Shown piece after piece: positions 14,619 through 22,666 of a stretch of 22,666 bases of DNA. The stretch spans positions 11,380 through 34,045 of the forward strand of contig DKVF01000055.1 of the NCBI GenBank assembly GCA_002491065.1, written 5' to 3'. Position numbers and translations under genes: made by a program. The notes below the pieces were generated by a model, which saw only the letters and a list, made by a program, of their open reading frames with translations, was not told where the DNA came from and ran no database searches. The first letter of the stretch is position 1; every line of letters starts with the position of its first letter. This stretch comes from Peptococcaceae bacterium UBA7185 (lineage in GTDB: Bacteria; Bacillota; Peptococcia; Peptococcales; Peptococcaceae).

Positions 14619-15490
14619 ATGACATCTATACTCAGGAAGACCTGCAGCAGACACAACAGCTCTATCAATCCATACCCGTACCCAAGGAACTATCTGCACG
14701 ACTGGAGCAGAGCATTGCCCAATATCAGCCGGCAAAGAAGAAACGCCGAATGCCGCGTTTTCTAAAATTTTCCTCTCTGGCGGCTGTCTGCCTGATGGCT
14801 TTTCTGGCAGTCTGCAATCTGTCCCCAGTGGTGGCACAAGGCGTCAGCGACATGCCGTTTTTGGGTACTGTGGGACAATTATTTACTGCTAAACATGATA
14901 TTCAGAATGACGGCGCCATCAGTTTCTCCATCACCCATCCTGCGCTCAGCGGCCGCTCGGCGCTCTCCCAATCTATCAATGCGCAAATCAGTCATATTGT
15001 GATGGAGCGCACCATGGAGGCGCAGCAGCGCCTTGACGAATATCACCAGGCGTTTTTAGACACCGGCGGTACAGAATCAGAATGGGCAGAGCATGATTTT
15101 CAAATCAATATCAATTATCAACTGCTCTGCCGCACGGACCAGTATCTTTCTTTTGTTGTCACTTCGGTGGAAGATTGGAGCAACGCCTATGAATCCTGCT
15201 GGTACTATAATCTGGATTTACAGCACTGTACACAGCCTACTTTACAGGATCTCTTAGGCGAAGACTATATTCAGATTGCCAATACACAAATCCAGCAGCA
15301 GATTGCGGATCGTCTGGCGACTGACAGCGACGCTGCCTACTTTTCCCCAGAAGAAGGAGGATTCACCTCTATCAATGAAGGCACACCTTTTTATATCAAC
15401 AAAGCGGGAAATCCCGTCATCGTCTTTGAGCGCTACAGTATCGCCCCGGGCTTTATGGGACGCCAGGAGTTTGAGCTTACAAAAGAATAA
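14615..15490 (+). CDS. rsiV: Membrane anti-sigma factor, RsiV-like (DUF3298)
   Basis: 291 residues. Residues 1-48 are cytoplasmic, with a basic patch KKKRRMPR (41-48), and should bind the sigma factor. One membrane helix spans about 49-67. The rest is extracytoplasmic and ends with the RsiV/DUF3298 pattern FYINKAGNPVIVFERYSIAP followed by GFMGRQEFEL. In Bacillus, RsiV binds lysozyme, is cut by signal peptidase and then by RasP, releasing SigV. Here S70-P-V-V-A74 just after the helix is a credible signal-peptidase site. The ATG overlaps the sigma stop and has AAAGGAGG upstream. Lysozyme sensing is inferred from the family. Confidence 0.85.
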   Translation: MNDIYTQEDLQQTQQLYQSIPVPKELSARLEQSIAQYQPAKKKRRMPRFLKFSSLAAVCLMAFLAVCNLSPVVAQGVSDMPFLGTVGQLFTAKHDIQNDGAISFSITHPALSGRSALSQSINAQISHIVMERTMEAQQRLDEYHQAFLDTGGTESEWAEHDFQININYQLLCRTDQYLSFVVTSVEDWSNAYESCWYYNLDLQHCTQPTLQDLLGEDYIQIANTQIQQQIADRLATDSDAAYFSPEEGGFTSINEGTPFYINKAGNPVIVFERYSIAPGFMGRQEFELTKE

Positions 15491-15507
15491 TTACCTCAAA
15501 AACAACA

Positions 15508-15545
15508 TTAGCCTGCTGCGTTGTCTATCCAACACAGCAGGCTAA
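15508..15545. terminator. Bidirectional terminator between the anti-sigma gene and ndk
   Basis: TTAGCCTGCTG-c-GTTG pairs with CAAC-a-CAGCAGGCTAA: 15 pairs, one mismatch, six-base loop. TCTTTTG follows on the plus strand and TGTTGTTTTTG on the minus strand. It serves both convergent units. Confidence 0.88.
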
Positions 15546-15568
15546 TCTTTTGCCCTTCTCAAATGCGC

Positions 15569-16018
15569 TTATTCAAATAACCATTTTTCTGGCAGATAAT
15601 CGTAATCCAATACTTCTTTTTCGTCAAAATAAATGGCAATTTCTCTTGCAGCAGATTCCACACTGTCAGAGCCGTGTACCACATTGCGCCCCACTTCCTG
15701 CGCAAAATCGCCGCGGATTGTACCGCAAGCAGCTTCCAATGGATTGGTTGCACCATTCAATTTACGCACTTCTGCCACTGCATTTTTACCTTCCAATACC
15801 AAAGCCACTACCGGACCGCTGGTAATATAAGATAACAGCCCTGGGAAAAACGGTTTGTTTACATGTTCTGCGTAGTGCTGGCGAGCCAACTCATCCGTTA
15901 CCTGCATTATTTTCATGGCAGCAATGCGCAGGCCCTTTGCTTCATAACGGCTGATAATTGTCCCTGCCAGACCTCTCTGTACGGCATCTGGTTTAATCAT
16001 TGCAAATGTTTTTTCCAT
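15569..16018 (-). CDS. ndk: Nucleoside diphosphate kinase
   Basis: 149 residues. It transfers the terminal phosphate of ATP to nucleoside diphosphates through a phosphohistidine. The family opening ETFAMIKPDA-like segment is MEKTFAMIKPDAVQRGL. The active-site histidine lies in NVVHGSDSVESA near residue 117. The ATG has AAGGGG about nine bases upstream. It lies 41 bp after ftsH, with no clear promoter between, so it is probably the last gene of tilS-ftsH-ndk. Confidence 0.97.
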   Translation of the reverse strand: MEKTFAMIKPDAVQRGLAGTIISRYEAKGLRIAAMKIMQVTDELARQHYAEHVNKPFFPGLLSYITSGPVVALVLEGKNAVAEVRKLNGATNPLEAACGTIRGDFAQEVGRNVVHGSDSVESAAREIAIYFDEKEVLDYDYLPEKWLFE

Positions 16019-16059
16019 CGTTGTTGTCCCCTTTTTAAATTAATATATAAACCTTGCCT

Positions 16060-18075
16060 TTACTCCGTCGGTTCTTGTGGCTCTGTCTTTTCTTTGACAG
16101 GCACATCTTCCTCTTCCTGTAATGTGACAGAATCAAACGGAGTAGGAACTGTGGTTTCCTCGGTAGTTTCTTCTGCTTTCTCTGCTTGCGGTGTCAATCC
16201 TTTTTGCTCCCGCAGCAATTCTTCTTTCTTCTGGTCCAGATCTTCCAAAGAACGTCCTTCCATGAGGGCTACAAATTCGTCGGCCTGGATGGTTTCTCGT
16301 TCTTTCAGGGTTTCCGCGATAATGGTCAGCTTATCGAGATTTTCGCTGAGCAGCCGCCGCGCTTCTGCATGGCATTCGTCCATCAAATGTTTTACTTCTT
16401 TGTCGATGGAATATGCTACTGCTTCACTGTAATTGCGGTCGCGGCCCAAATCGCGGCCCAGGAATACCTGATCATTGTTATTGTTGCCAAAGGTGATGGT
16501 GCCCAACTCATCAGACATGCCCCACTCAGTAATCATGCGACGTATGGTACTGGTGGCCCGCTCAATATCGTTGGACGCGCCGGTGCTGATTTCATGCAGC
16601 ACGATTTCTTCTGCCACACGGCCGCCCAGCATCATAATGATTTGTTGCCGTAAATGCGTACGTGTCATATAGTTGCGGTCCTCTGTCGGCAATAGCAGTG
16701 TATATCCGCCTGCCCGACCTCGAGGAATAATGGACACTTTATGCACAGGATCACACTCGGGCAGCAGATAGCCGCACAGCGCATGACCAGCTTCATGATA
16801 GGATACCAGATTTTTTTCATATTCACTCATCATGGCACGGGATTTCTTTTCCGGTCCGGCAATTACCCGCTCAATAGACTGCTCCAGCTGCTGCTGTCCT
16901 ACTTTTTTCAGACCTAAACGGGCGGACAGCAAAGCTGCTTCATTCACCAGGTTGGCTAAATCTGCACCGGTAAATCCAGCTGTCTGTTTGGCAATCACGG
17001 CCAAATCTACATCGCTGGCCAATGGTTTCTTGCGCACATGAACCTTCAAAATTTCCTCACGGCCCTTGACGTCCGGGCGATCCACGGTAACCTGACGGTC
17101 AAAACGTCCTGGACGCAATAGCGCCGGGTCCAAAATATCCGGACGGTTGGTAGCCGCCAAAATGATAATCCCTTCGTTGCTGTTGAATCCGTCCATTTCC
17201 ACCAGCAATTGATTCAGCGTCTGTTCCCGTTCATCATGTCCGCCGCCTACACCAGCACCGCGCTGACGACCTACCGCGTCAATTTCATCAATAAAAATAA
17301 TACACGGTGCGTTTTTCTTGGCCTGTTCAAACAAATCACGCACACGAGATGCCCCTACGCCGACAAACATTTCCACAAAGTCCGAACCGCTGATGCTGAA
17401 AAAGGCTACGCCTGCTTCCCCGGCAACTGCGCGGGCCAGCAAAGTTTTCCCTGTGCCCGGAGGCCCATACAGCAACACGCCTTTTGGAATCTTGGCTCCG
17501 ATTTCATTGAATTTTTTCGGCATTTTCAGGAACTCTACAATTTCTTCCAGTTCCTCTTTCACCTCGTCAGCCCCTGCTACATCATCAAAGGTGACGCGAT
17601 TTTTCTCATCTAAGGTAACTCTGGCTTTGCTCTTGCCAAACTGCATGACCTTGCCCCCGCCGCCTTGGCTCTGCTGCATGAAAAAGAACAACAGACCAAC
17701 CATAAGCAAAAACGGCAGTATCGTGCTCAAAATGCTGAGCCATGGTGACGGCGATGGTGTTTCCAGCTGGGTGATATCCACTTCATTTTCCCGGAATACC
17801 TTCAAGACAGTATCAGCATTCTCTCTGGGAATAATCACTCCAGTGAACTCTGTACCATCGGCTAGCTTCCCGTCTACACTCTGCGTATTTTCATACGTGG
17901 TAATTTCAACACTGACCAAATCCCCTGCTTCCGCGCTGTCAAGCAACTGGGTATAATTTTGTATATTTGCTTCAGGAACTTGTTCCTGTGATACCGGCGT
18001 AGTCATGCGAATCATGGTCATTGCCAGCAGCACAATTACCATATAAACCGCTATCGTTCTAAATCCTCTATTCAA
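16060..18075 (-). CDS. ftsH: ATP-dependent zinc metalloprotease FtsH
   Basis: 671 residues. This membrane-anchored AAA+ protease degrades misfolded and regulatory proteins. Membrane helices lie at about 6-24 and 112-133, flanking an extracytoplasmic domain. Walker A GPPGTGKT is at 204-211, Walker B IIFIDEID at 259-266, and the second region of homology (ATNRPDILDPALLRPGRFDR) at about 308-327. The zinc site HEAGH is at 427-431, with D503 the likely third ligand. The C-terminal 45 residues are acidic, a variable tail. The start is TTG (18075), with GGAGGG six bases upstream and no better ATG. It lies 90 bp after tilS. The hpt gene that separates tilS and ftsH in Bacillus is absent. Confidence 0.97.
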   Translation of the reverse strand: MNRGFRTIAVYMVIVLLAMTMIRMTTPVSQEQVPEANIQNYTQLLDSAEAGDLVSVEITTYENTQSVDGKLADGTEFTGVIIPRENADTVLKVFRENEVDITQLETPSPSPWLSILSTILPFLLMVGLLFFFMQQSQGGGGKVMQFGKSKARVTLDEKNRVTFDDVAGADEVKEELEEIVEFLKMPKKFNEIGAKIPKGVLLYGPPGTGKTLLARAVAGEAGVAFFSISGSDFVEMFVGVGASRVRDLFEQAKKNAPCIIFIDEIDAVGRQRGAGVGGGHDEREQTLNQLLVEMDGFNSNEGIIILAATNRPDILDPALLRPGRFDRQVTVDRPDVKGREEILKVHVRKKPLASDVDLAVIAKQTAGFTGADLANLVNEAALLSARLGLKKVGQQQLEQSIERVIAGPEKKSRAMMSEYEKNLVSYHEAGHALCGYLLPECDPVHKVSIIPRGRAGGYTLLLPTEDRNYMTRTHLRQQIIMMLGGRVAEEIVLHEISTGASNDIERATSTIRRMITEWGMSDELGTITFGNNNNDQVFLGRDLGRDRNYSEAVAYSIDKEVKHLMDECHAEARRLLSENLDKLTIIAETLKERETIQADEFVALMEGRSLEDLDQKKEELLREQKGLTPQAEKAEETTEETTVPTPFDSVTLQEEEDVPVKEKTEPQEPTE

Positions 18076-18165
18076 TGCTTACCCTCCTCTTTCTATATCT
18101 AACTTTTCTTTTCCCCGCGCCACGATAAAAATCCTTTTCCTCCGGCAATTTTATTTATGAAATTC

Positions 18166-19545
18166 TTACAGACTTTCGTGCTGGGCATTTTTCTTTCTGC
18201 ACTGTAATACTGCTGTCTTTGTTGTTTTCGCAGTTATTTTGACACACTCCGCCAGAAAATAACCGGGAATCCAAATTATTTTTCCTTCACAAAGGACCAA
18301 CGGCAAGCGATTGCGTTCCTCTGCAGGTATTTTTTTATCAATCATAAATTTTTTCAGTGATTTATGTCCGCCGGACAACTGCAGGCGGTCTCCTGCTCTG
18401 CGATTGCGAATCTCCAAAGTTACACCAATCTGCTCCGCATCTACGGAGACGCTCCAATGGTGATTCCGCGGAACAACTTGCCCTTCTGCCACCGTCCCGA
18501 TAAATTCATAAGGCGCTTCCTCCAAACGCAATGGCTTCTGCCATTGCCAGCAATAATGATACGCCTCCTGCTGTTTCTGCTGCCATTCCACGCCCAAAAC
18601 GCCATAGCGGCGATAAAATACAATCCCACCGGGAAGGAGAAGCTGCTGACTGCCTTCTGTGCCCCAGGCAATGTGCTCCATCTGCGCAATCTGCCGGAAG
18701 GCAAGATTTTCACCAACACCGGTCAGCTGCCGATACAATCGCTGCAGCAGCCGCCGTCTCATAGCTGTATGCTGCGCTTGCCAAACTGCCGCGGGAAACT
18801 GCACCTTTTCCATCTCACTGCTGCTGTACTGGCGCCATATTTGTTCTGTGCATTGCTCCATATAATCTGAATCGGCGCTGCAACATTCCTGCAAACGCAA
18901 CAGGGCATCTACAATCCTCGGATTATACTTTCGCAATTGGGGCAAGAGTTCCAGCCGAATTTGATTGCGCAGACATTCGGGCTCCAAATTGCTGCTGTCT
19001 GTAAAATAATGCAGATGCTGTGCCTCGCAATAGTGCAGCAAATCTTTCTTGCTCACCTGTGCCAGCGGCCGGATAATCCAGCCATCCTTGGGCGGCATTG
19101 CCGCCAACCCATCTAAACCGCAGCCGCGAATCAAATGCAGCAAACTGCTTTCCGCCCTGTCATCCTTGTGATGCCCCAAAGCCAGCTTGTCAATCTGCCA
19201 CACTTTTGCCATTTCCCGAAAGCAGGTAAAGCGAGCCTCGTGTCCTGCCTGCTCCAAAGACATTCCCTTTTCCTGCGCCCATGCCGTCACATCAACTCGG
19301 AACAAACGGAAAGGAATTCCCCATATTGCGCATTGCCCCTGCACATATTGCGCTTCTTCCTCTGCTTCCGGGCGCAGGCCGTGATGCACATGCACTACAA
19401 ACAAACGAATCCCTAGCCGCTCCTGACTGCTGTAGAGCAAATGCAGCAGTGCCATGGAATCAGGCCCGCCCGATACGCCCAAAAGCACATTGTCCCCAGG
19501 CTGCAACATTTCATATTGTTCAATGGTTCGCCAAACCTGTTTCAC
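18166..19545 (-). CDS. tilS: tRNA(Ile)-lysidine synthetase
   Basis: 459 residues. It converts the wobble cytidine of tRNA-Ile (CAU) to lysidine, an essential step for AUA decoding. The PP-loop SGGPDS is at about 25-30, followed by VVHVHHGLR and LALGHHKDDRAES, where the family usually has HHxDDQAET. A TilS C-terminal domain ends the protein (RRAGDRLQLSGGHKSLKKF, then KKIPAEERNRLPLV). The longest frame starts at GTG 19554 inside AAGGAG (19559-19554). The GTG at 19545 is eight bases after that site, so I chose it. First gene of tilS-ftsH-ndk. Confidence 0.94.
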   Translation of the reverse strand: MKQVWRTIEQYEMLQPGDNVLLGVSGGPDSMALLHLLYSSQERLGIRLFVVHVHHGLRPEAEEEAQYVQGQCAIWGIPFRLFRVDVTAWAQEKGMSLEQAGHEARFTCFREMAKVWQIDKLALGHHKDDRAESSLLHLIRGCGLDGLAAMPPKDGWIIRPLAQVSKKDLLHYCEAQHLHYFTDSSNLEPECLRNQIRLELLPQLRKYNPRIVDALLRLQECCSADSDYMEQCTEQIWRQYSSSEMEKVQFPAAVWQAQHTAMRRRLLQRLYRQLTGVGENLAFRQIAQMEHIAWGTEGSQQLLLPGGIVFYRRYGVLGVEWQQKQQEAYHYCWQWQKPLRLEEAPYEFIGTVAEGQVVPRNHHWSVSVDAEQIGVTLEIRNRRAGDRLQLSGGHKSLKKFMIDKKIPAEERNRLPLVLCEGKIIWIPGYFLAECVKITAKTTKTAVLQCRKKNAQHESL

Positions 19546-19591
19546 CCTTTGCACTCCTTATCTTCATGTCTTTATTCTCACATTTCTTTTT

Positions 19592-19600
19592 ATTATACCA
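19592..19600 (-). promoter_or_regulatory. Extended -10 promoter candidate for tilS-ftsH-ndk
   Basis: TGGTATAAT (19600-19592) on the minus strand is a full extended -10. The -35 region is a poor T-rich stretch. It lies about 47 bases before the tilS GTG. The region 19601-19794 otherwise holds only the terminator at 19656-19688 and no gene. Confidence 0.6.
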
Positions 19601-19655
19601 GACTGTTTCCGCTTGAAAAAGGCAAAATGTCAACAAAATATGATATAAAACAAAA

Positions 19656-19688
19656 AGTGTATATGCTTTCTCATTTGGCATATACACT
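19656..19688 (-). terminator. Terminator after tetR
   Basis: AGTGTATATGC and GCATATACACT form a perfect 11-pair stem with an 11-base loop. On the minus strand TTTTTGTTTTAT follows. It lies 107 bp past the tetR stop and insulates tilS. Confidence 0.8.
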
Positions 19689-19794
19689 AAATGTTTAAAT
19701 TTTTATTTATCTTTGTTGCCGTAAATCTGCGGAATTGTGGAATCACTTTTCCGTCATTCCACTTGATTCCCTTATCAAGCTTCACATAACAGTT

Positions 19795-20442
19795 TCAAGA
19801 TAGCACTACTCTGCTTTCGTTTACTGAGCAATTCTTCACAGACAGTCCATACAACACCATTTGAATAATCTCTTCTTCTAAGCGCTGTTGCATTGTCCCA
19901 TCCTTCTCATTTTGCGTTTTGCCCTTTTCCGAGCCCAGGAAATGCGCGACGCCTATCAGCGTTCCCATCAGATAGCACATAATCAGGCGATCGTCTATAT
20001 CGCCAATTTCTCCGCGCTGCTTGGCACCGGTAATTAATTTTCCCAGCACACCGTCGATGCGTTGCTTCACTTCATTAATGATCTCTCCGCCTCTGCTGTC
20101 CTCTACACACATCGGCGGGGTTTCTGCCATAAACTGCATGATATAATGGGACAATTCAATTAAACTCCCTACATGAAAGTGTACAATCTGACGCAGATTT
20201 TCTTCAAAGGAATTTTCCTCCTGGATTAAATCCAACAGCTTGTCACAATAAGCATCTATCACTTGCCGGTGCATCTCCAAGAAAATATCCAGTTTGCTGT
20301 CAAAATACTGATATAATGTGCCTTTCCCTACACCTGCCCGCTTTGCAATTTCCTCGGAAGTCGCACTATGATAGCCTTTCTCAAAAAATACCTCATGTGC
20401 TGCTGTTAAGATCATTGCCCGTTTATCTAATTTTTCCCCCAT
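19795..20442 (-). CDS. TetR/AcrR-family transcriptional regulator
   Basis: 215 residues. The N-terminal helix-turn-helix covers about 9-55 (ILTAAHEVFFEKGYHSAT, then EEIAKRAGVGKGTLYQYFDSK), with the TetR hallmark GxxKGTLYxYFxSK. The rest is an all-helical ligand and dimer domain without a recognisable specific match. The ATG at 20442 has GGGGG about six bases upstream. It follows the RND pump gene by 76 bp on the same strand and so probably regulates that pump, though it lies downstream of it. A hairpin with a U-run in the gap suggests that it is only partly co-transcribed. The last 25 residues are polar and of low similarity to family ends. Confidence 0.9.
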   Translation of the reverse strand: MGEKLDKRAMILTAAHEVFFEKGYHSATSEEIAKRAGVGKGTLYQYFDSKLDIFLEMHRQVIDAYCDKLLDLIQEENSFEENLRQIVHFHVGSLIELSHYIMQFMAETPPMCVEDSRGGEIINEVKQRIDGVLGKLITGAKQRGEIGDIDDRLIMCYLMGTLIGVAHFLGSEKGKTQNEKDGTMQQRLEEEIIQMVLYGLSVKNCSVNESRVVLS

Positions 20443-20472
20443 TGTTTTCCCCCATCGTATTACAAAAACCTT

Positions 20473-20496
20473 GGGAGCTGCCTATTGACAACTCCC
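20473..20496 (-). terminator. Weak terminator or attenuator between the RND gene and tetR
   Basis: On the minus strand GGGAG-t-TG pairs with CA-g-CTCCC around an eight-base loop, and TTTTTG begins four bases later. Eight positions with one mismatch makes a modest hairpin, so partial read-through into tetR is likely. Confidence 0.45.
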
Positions 20497-20518
20497 TTGG
20501 CAACTGGTGGTTGCTGAA

Positions 20519-22666
20519 TTATTTTTCTTTTGCAGCTTCTGCCACTTCCAAACGCGCTTGCAATTCTTCCCAGTCATGCCAGCAGCCGTCTTCTAAAGCT
20601 ACCATTGCTGCGTCAATTTCTTCCTGCGGATTATTTTTCATAATCTTACGGCGAATTTTTTTCGGCCAGCTTTCCATGATTTCATATAGAATCGGTACTA
20701 CCAACAAACTGATGATCGTCGAGCAAATCAAACCGAAAATGACAGTGGCCGCCATAGGCCTGAAGATTTCTGCGCCTTCCGCTCCGCTGATCAGCTGTGG
20801 AATCATAGCCAACACTGTAGTTAATGTTGTTACCAAAATTGGTCTGATTCTGGTCTTGCCTGCTTCTATAACAGATTCTCGCTTGCACAAGCCTTTGGCA
20901 CGCAGCTGCTGTACATAGTCTACCAGCACAATGGCATTGTTTACTACGATACCTTCCAGCATGACAATCCCCAACAATGACATCATACTGATTCGCTGTC
21001 CGGTCAACAATAAACCTGGGAATACCCCGATGAGCATAACCGGTATGCTAGCCATAATCAAAAGCGGCAGCATCAGACTTTCAAACTGACAAGCCATAAC
21101 CATGTATACTAAGATTAACGCCATACCAATGGCCAAGAACAAATCAGCAAAGACTTCCATCATACTTTCTACGTCGCCGCCAGTTTCAATGCTGCAGCCT
21201 GCCGGTACAGGTATTTGTTTCAGTTTTGCCTGAATATCCGCATTGACACTGCTTAAATCTCGGCCGTGAATATCACATGTCACGCTGATGACACGGCTCT
21301 GATTAGTTCTGCTGATACTTTTCTGTCCAAAACCATGTTCTATGGAAGCAACTTCACTTAACGGAATTTGCCCGCCGGTATTGGACGGCACCATCAGGCT
21401 TTCCAGATTTTCCAATGAAGTAGATATTTCTTCTGGATACTGCAATACAATATCCATCTCCTCTTCTCCGCCGCGGTATTTGGATACCGTGGAGCCGTTT
21501 AAGGCCAACGCCACCGTCTGATAGACTGAGGATGCACTCACGTTATAATACGCCGCCTTTTCACGGTCAATGATCACATCCAACTCTTCATCGGTATTGT
21601 CTACACCATTTTCGATATTAATTGTACCTGGTACACTGCGCAACACTTCTTCAATGCTGTTGGCAAGCCGTTCCAGGTCGTCGTTATTGTTGCCTTTTAC
21701 ATCAATCGAAATCGCGCCGCCTGAGGACATAGTCATCATATCCGCAGCGCTGACTGTAATTTCCGCACCGGGAATTACATTGACCTGCTGCTGTAAGTCA
21801 TACGCCACATCTTTACTGCTGCGATCCCGTTCCTTCAATGGTTTCAATACCAAGGTTAAGGAGGCGGTGTTGGTGGTGCTGCCGCCCATACTCATGGCGC
21901 CGTTGCCTCCGGCACTAACTAAAATAAGGTCAAGTTCCGGTACTTTCTTTGCAATGGTTTCCACTTGATCGGCCACTTTTTGCGTTTCTTCCAGCACTGT
22001 ATTGCTGGGCAACTCAATGCTGATATTAATCTGGCCCGAATCCTGGCTGGGGAATAACTCTGCCCCGATAAAAGGAACCAACATACAGGAGCCTATCAAT
22101 GCAGCGGAAACAAGCAATAATGCTGTTTTCTTGTGGTTCAGAGCAGCTACCAAAACGCCCTGATACCAGCCCACAAATTTCTCAAATCGACGGTCAAACC
22201 ATTGTTGGAACCGCGCGACTCCTTTTGGTTTGTTATTTTCATTGTATTCATACAGTATCAACAATTTGGAGGACATCATCGGCACTACAGTTACAGATAC
22301 TGCCAGAGAAGCCACCAAAGCAAAGCAAATGGTCAGAGCAAAAGGTACAATTATCTGCGCCGTCATTCCGCCCACAAAGACGAATGGTACATATACGGCT
22401 ATCGTTGTCAAGGTAGAGGCCGTAACAGCGGAAAGTACCTCCTGCGTACCTTCTACCGCTGCCTGATACTTGCTCTTGCCCATACTTCTGTGACGGAAAA
22501 TATTTTCCAGCACAACTGTAGAGTTATCTACTACCATCCCGACTGAAAGCGCCAACGCCGCCAATGTAACCATATTCAGTGTATGACCACCGAAATACAG
22601 CATGACAAAGGTAGAAATAATAGACAGCGGAATGGCAACCCCTATGATAATGGTGCTGCGGAAATT
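20519..22666 (-). CDS. RND multidrug efflux transporter, HAE1/AcrB-like, C-terminal 715 residues
   Basis: The frame is open to the right edge: 21 further codons precede the first ATG (22603) and read NFRSTIIIGVAIPLSIISTF, the AcrB TM2 region, so the true start lies outside. The 715 residues match AcrB from about residue 330 to its end. Visible parts are TM4 (SVGMVVDNSTVVLENIFRH), the second periplasmic porter and docking loop, and TM10 (GIVVNNAIVLVDYVQQLRAK). TM4 has Asp-Asn where AcrB has Asp407-Asp408, and TM10 has Asn near the place of Lys940. Both are common in Firmicutes-type HAE1 pumps. The acidic C-terminal tail is cytoplasmic. The membrane-fusion partner, if any, lies outside the window. 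Substrates are unknown. Confidence 0.93.
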   Translation of the reverse strand, partial: NFRSTIIIGVAIPLSIISTFVMLYFGGHTLNMVTLAALALSVGMVVDNSTVVLENIFRHRSMGKSKYQAAVEGTQEVLSAVTASTLTTIAVYVPFVFVGGMTAQIIVPFALTICFALVASLAVSVTVVPMMSSKLLILYEYNENNKPKGVARFQQWFDRRFEKFVGWYQGVLVAALNHKKTALLLVSAALIGSCMLVPFIGAELFPSQDSGQINISIELPSNTVLEETQKVADQVETIAKKVPELDLILVSAGGNGAMSMGGSTTNTASLTLVLKPLKERDRSSKDVAYDLQQQVNVIPGAEITVSAADMMTMSSGGAISIDVKGNNNDDLERLANSIEEVLRSVPGTINIENGVDNTDEELDVIIDREKAAYYNVSASSVYQTVALALNGSTVSKYRGGEEEMDIVLQYPEEISTSLENLESLMVPSNTGGQIPLSEVASIEHGFGQKSISRTNQSRVISVTCDIHGRDLSSVNADIQAKLKQIPVPAGCSIETGGDVESMMEVFADLFLAIGMALILVYMVMACQFESLMLPLLIMASIPVMLIGVFPGLLLTGQRISMMSLLGIVMLEGIVVNNAIVLVDYVQQLRAKGLCKRESVIEAGKTRIRPILVTTLTTVLAMIPQLISGAEGAEIFRPMAATVIFGLICSTIISLLVVPILYEIMESWPKKIRRKIMKNNPQEEIDAAMVALEDGCWHDWEELQARLEVAEAAKEK

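Noticed and set aside
19733..19758. GTGGAAT/ATTCCAC inverted repeat near the tetR 3' end, considered as a TetR operator
   Set aside because: Seven pairs with a 12-base gap, located past the end of tetR and far from any promoter it would control.

Overview
The window looks like a chromosomal stretch from a low-to-mid GC Firmicute that probably has an outer membrane, most likely a member of the Negativicutes (inference). Two observations point there. The yhbY-proB-proA-nadD/yqeK-rsfS order is a Firmicutes housekeeping arrangement, and the right edge carries a large HAE1-type RND efflux protein, a system typical of double-membrane cells. Most genes are intact core genes on the minus strand. No tRNA, rRNA, CRISPR array or complete mobile element was seen.

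Layout. 1-57: the first 19 codons of a minus-strand heavy-metal-associated (HMA) domain protein, with a consensus promoter and an ArsR/SmtB-like operator. 393-812: a small four-helix membrane protein on the plus strand. 896-2895: greA then lysS (minus). 3065-4066: a stand-alone GapB-like glyceraldehyde-3-phosphate dehydrogenase (plus), convergent across a shared terminator with xfp phosphoketolase (minus, 4187-6538). 6676-13237: a long minus-strand operon running from one strong promoter (13209-13237) to one terminator (6676-6726). Its order is a 58-codon small gene, yhbY, proB, proA, a nadD-yqeK fusion, rsfS, a methyltransferase, murI and a two-helix membrane protein.

13238-14117 is the only accessory-looking stretch. 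It holds three copies of a ~14 bp motif resembling insertion-sequence ends, two terminator hairpins and a wrecked DinJ/YafQ toxin-antitoxin locus. 14118-15490 (plus) is an ECF sigma factor with a translationally coupled RsiV-like anti-sigma factor. 15569-19545 (minus) is tilS-ftsH-ndk. 19795-22666 (minus) is the C-terminal two thirds of an RND pump followed by a TetR regulator.

How the genes work together. gap and xfp meet at the glyceraldehyde-3-phosphate/acetyl-phosphate node. The long operon mixes ribosome maturation (YhbY, RsfS), proline synthesis (ProB, ProA), NAD synthesis (NadD) with dinucleotide turnover (YqeK), and peptidoglycan precursor supply (MurI). The sigma/anti-sigma pair, FtsH and the RND/TetR pair suggest envelope-stress and efflux functions.

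Several starts were moved inward because the longest open frame begins inside its own ribosome binding site: xfp, murI, the methyltransferase, rsfS, proA, proB, yhbY, the sigma factor and tilS. I did not find a convincing wholly new system. The observations most worth a second look are the nadD-yqeK fusion with a preserved internal start, the TA scar, the GapB-like coenzyme pocket, the unannotated 58-aa gene and the IS-end-like repeat cluster.
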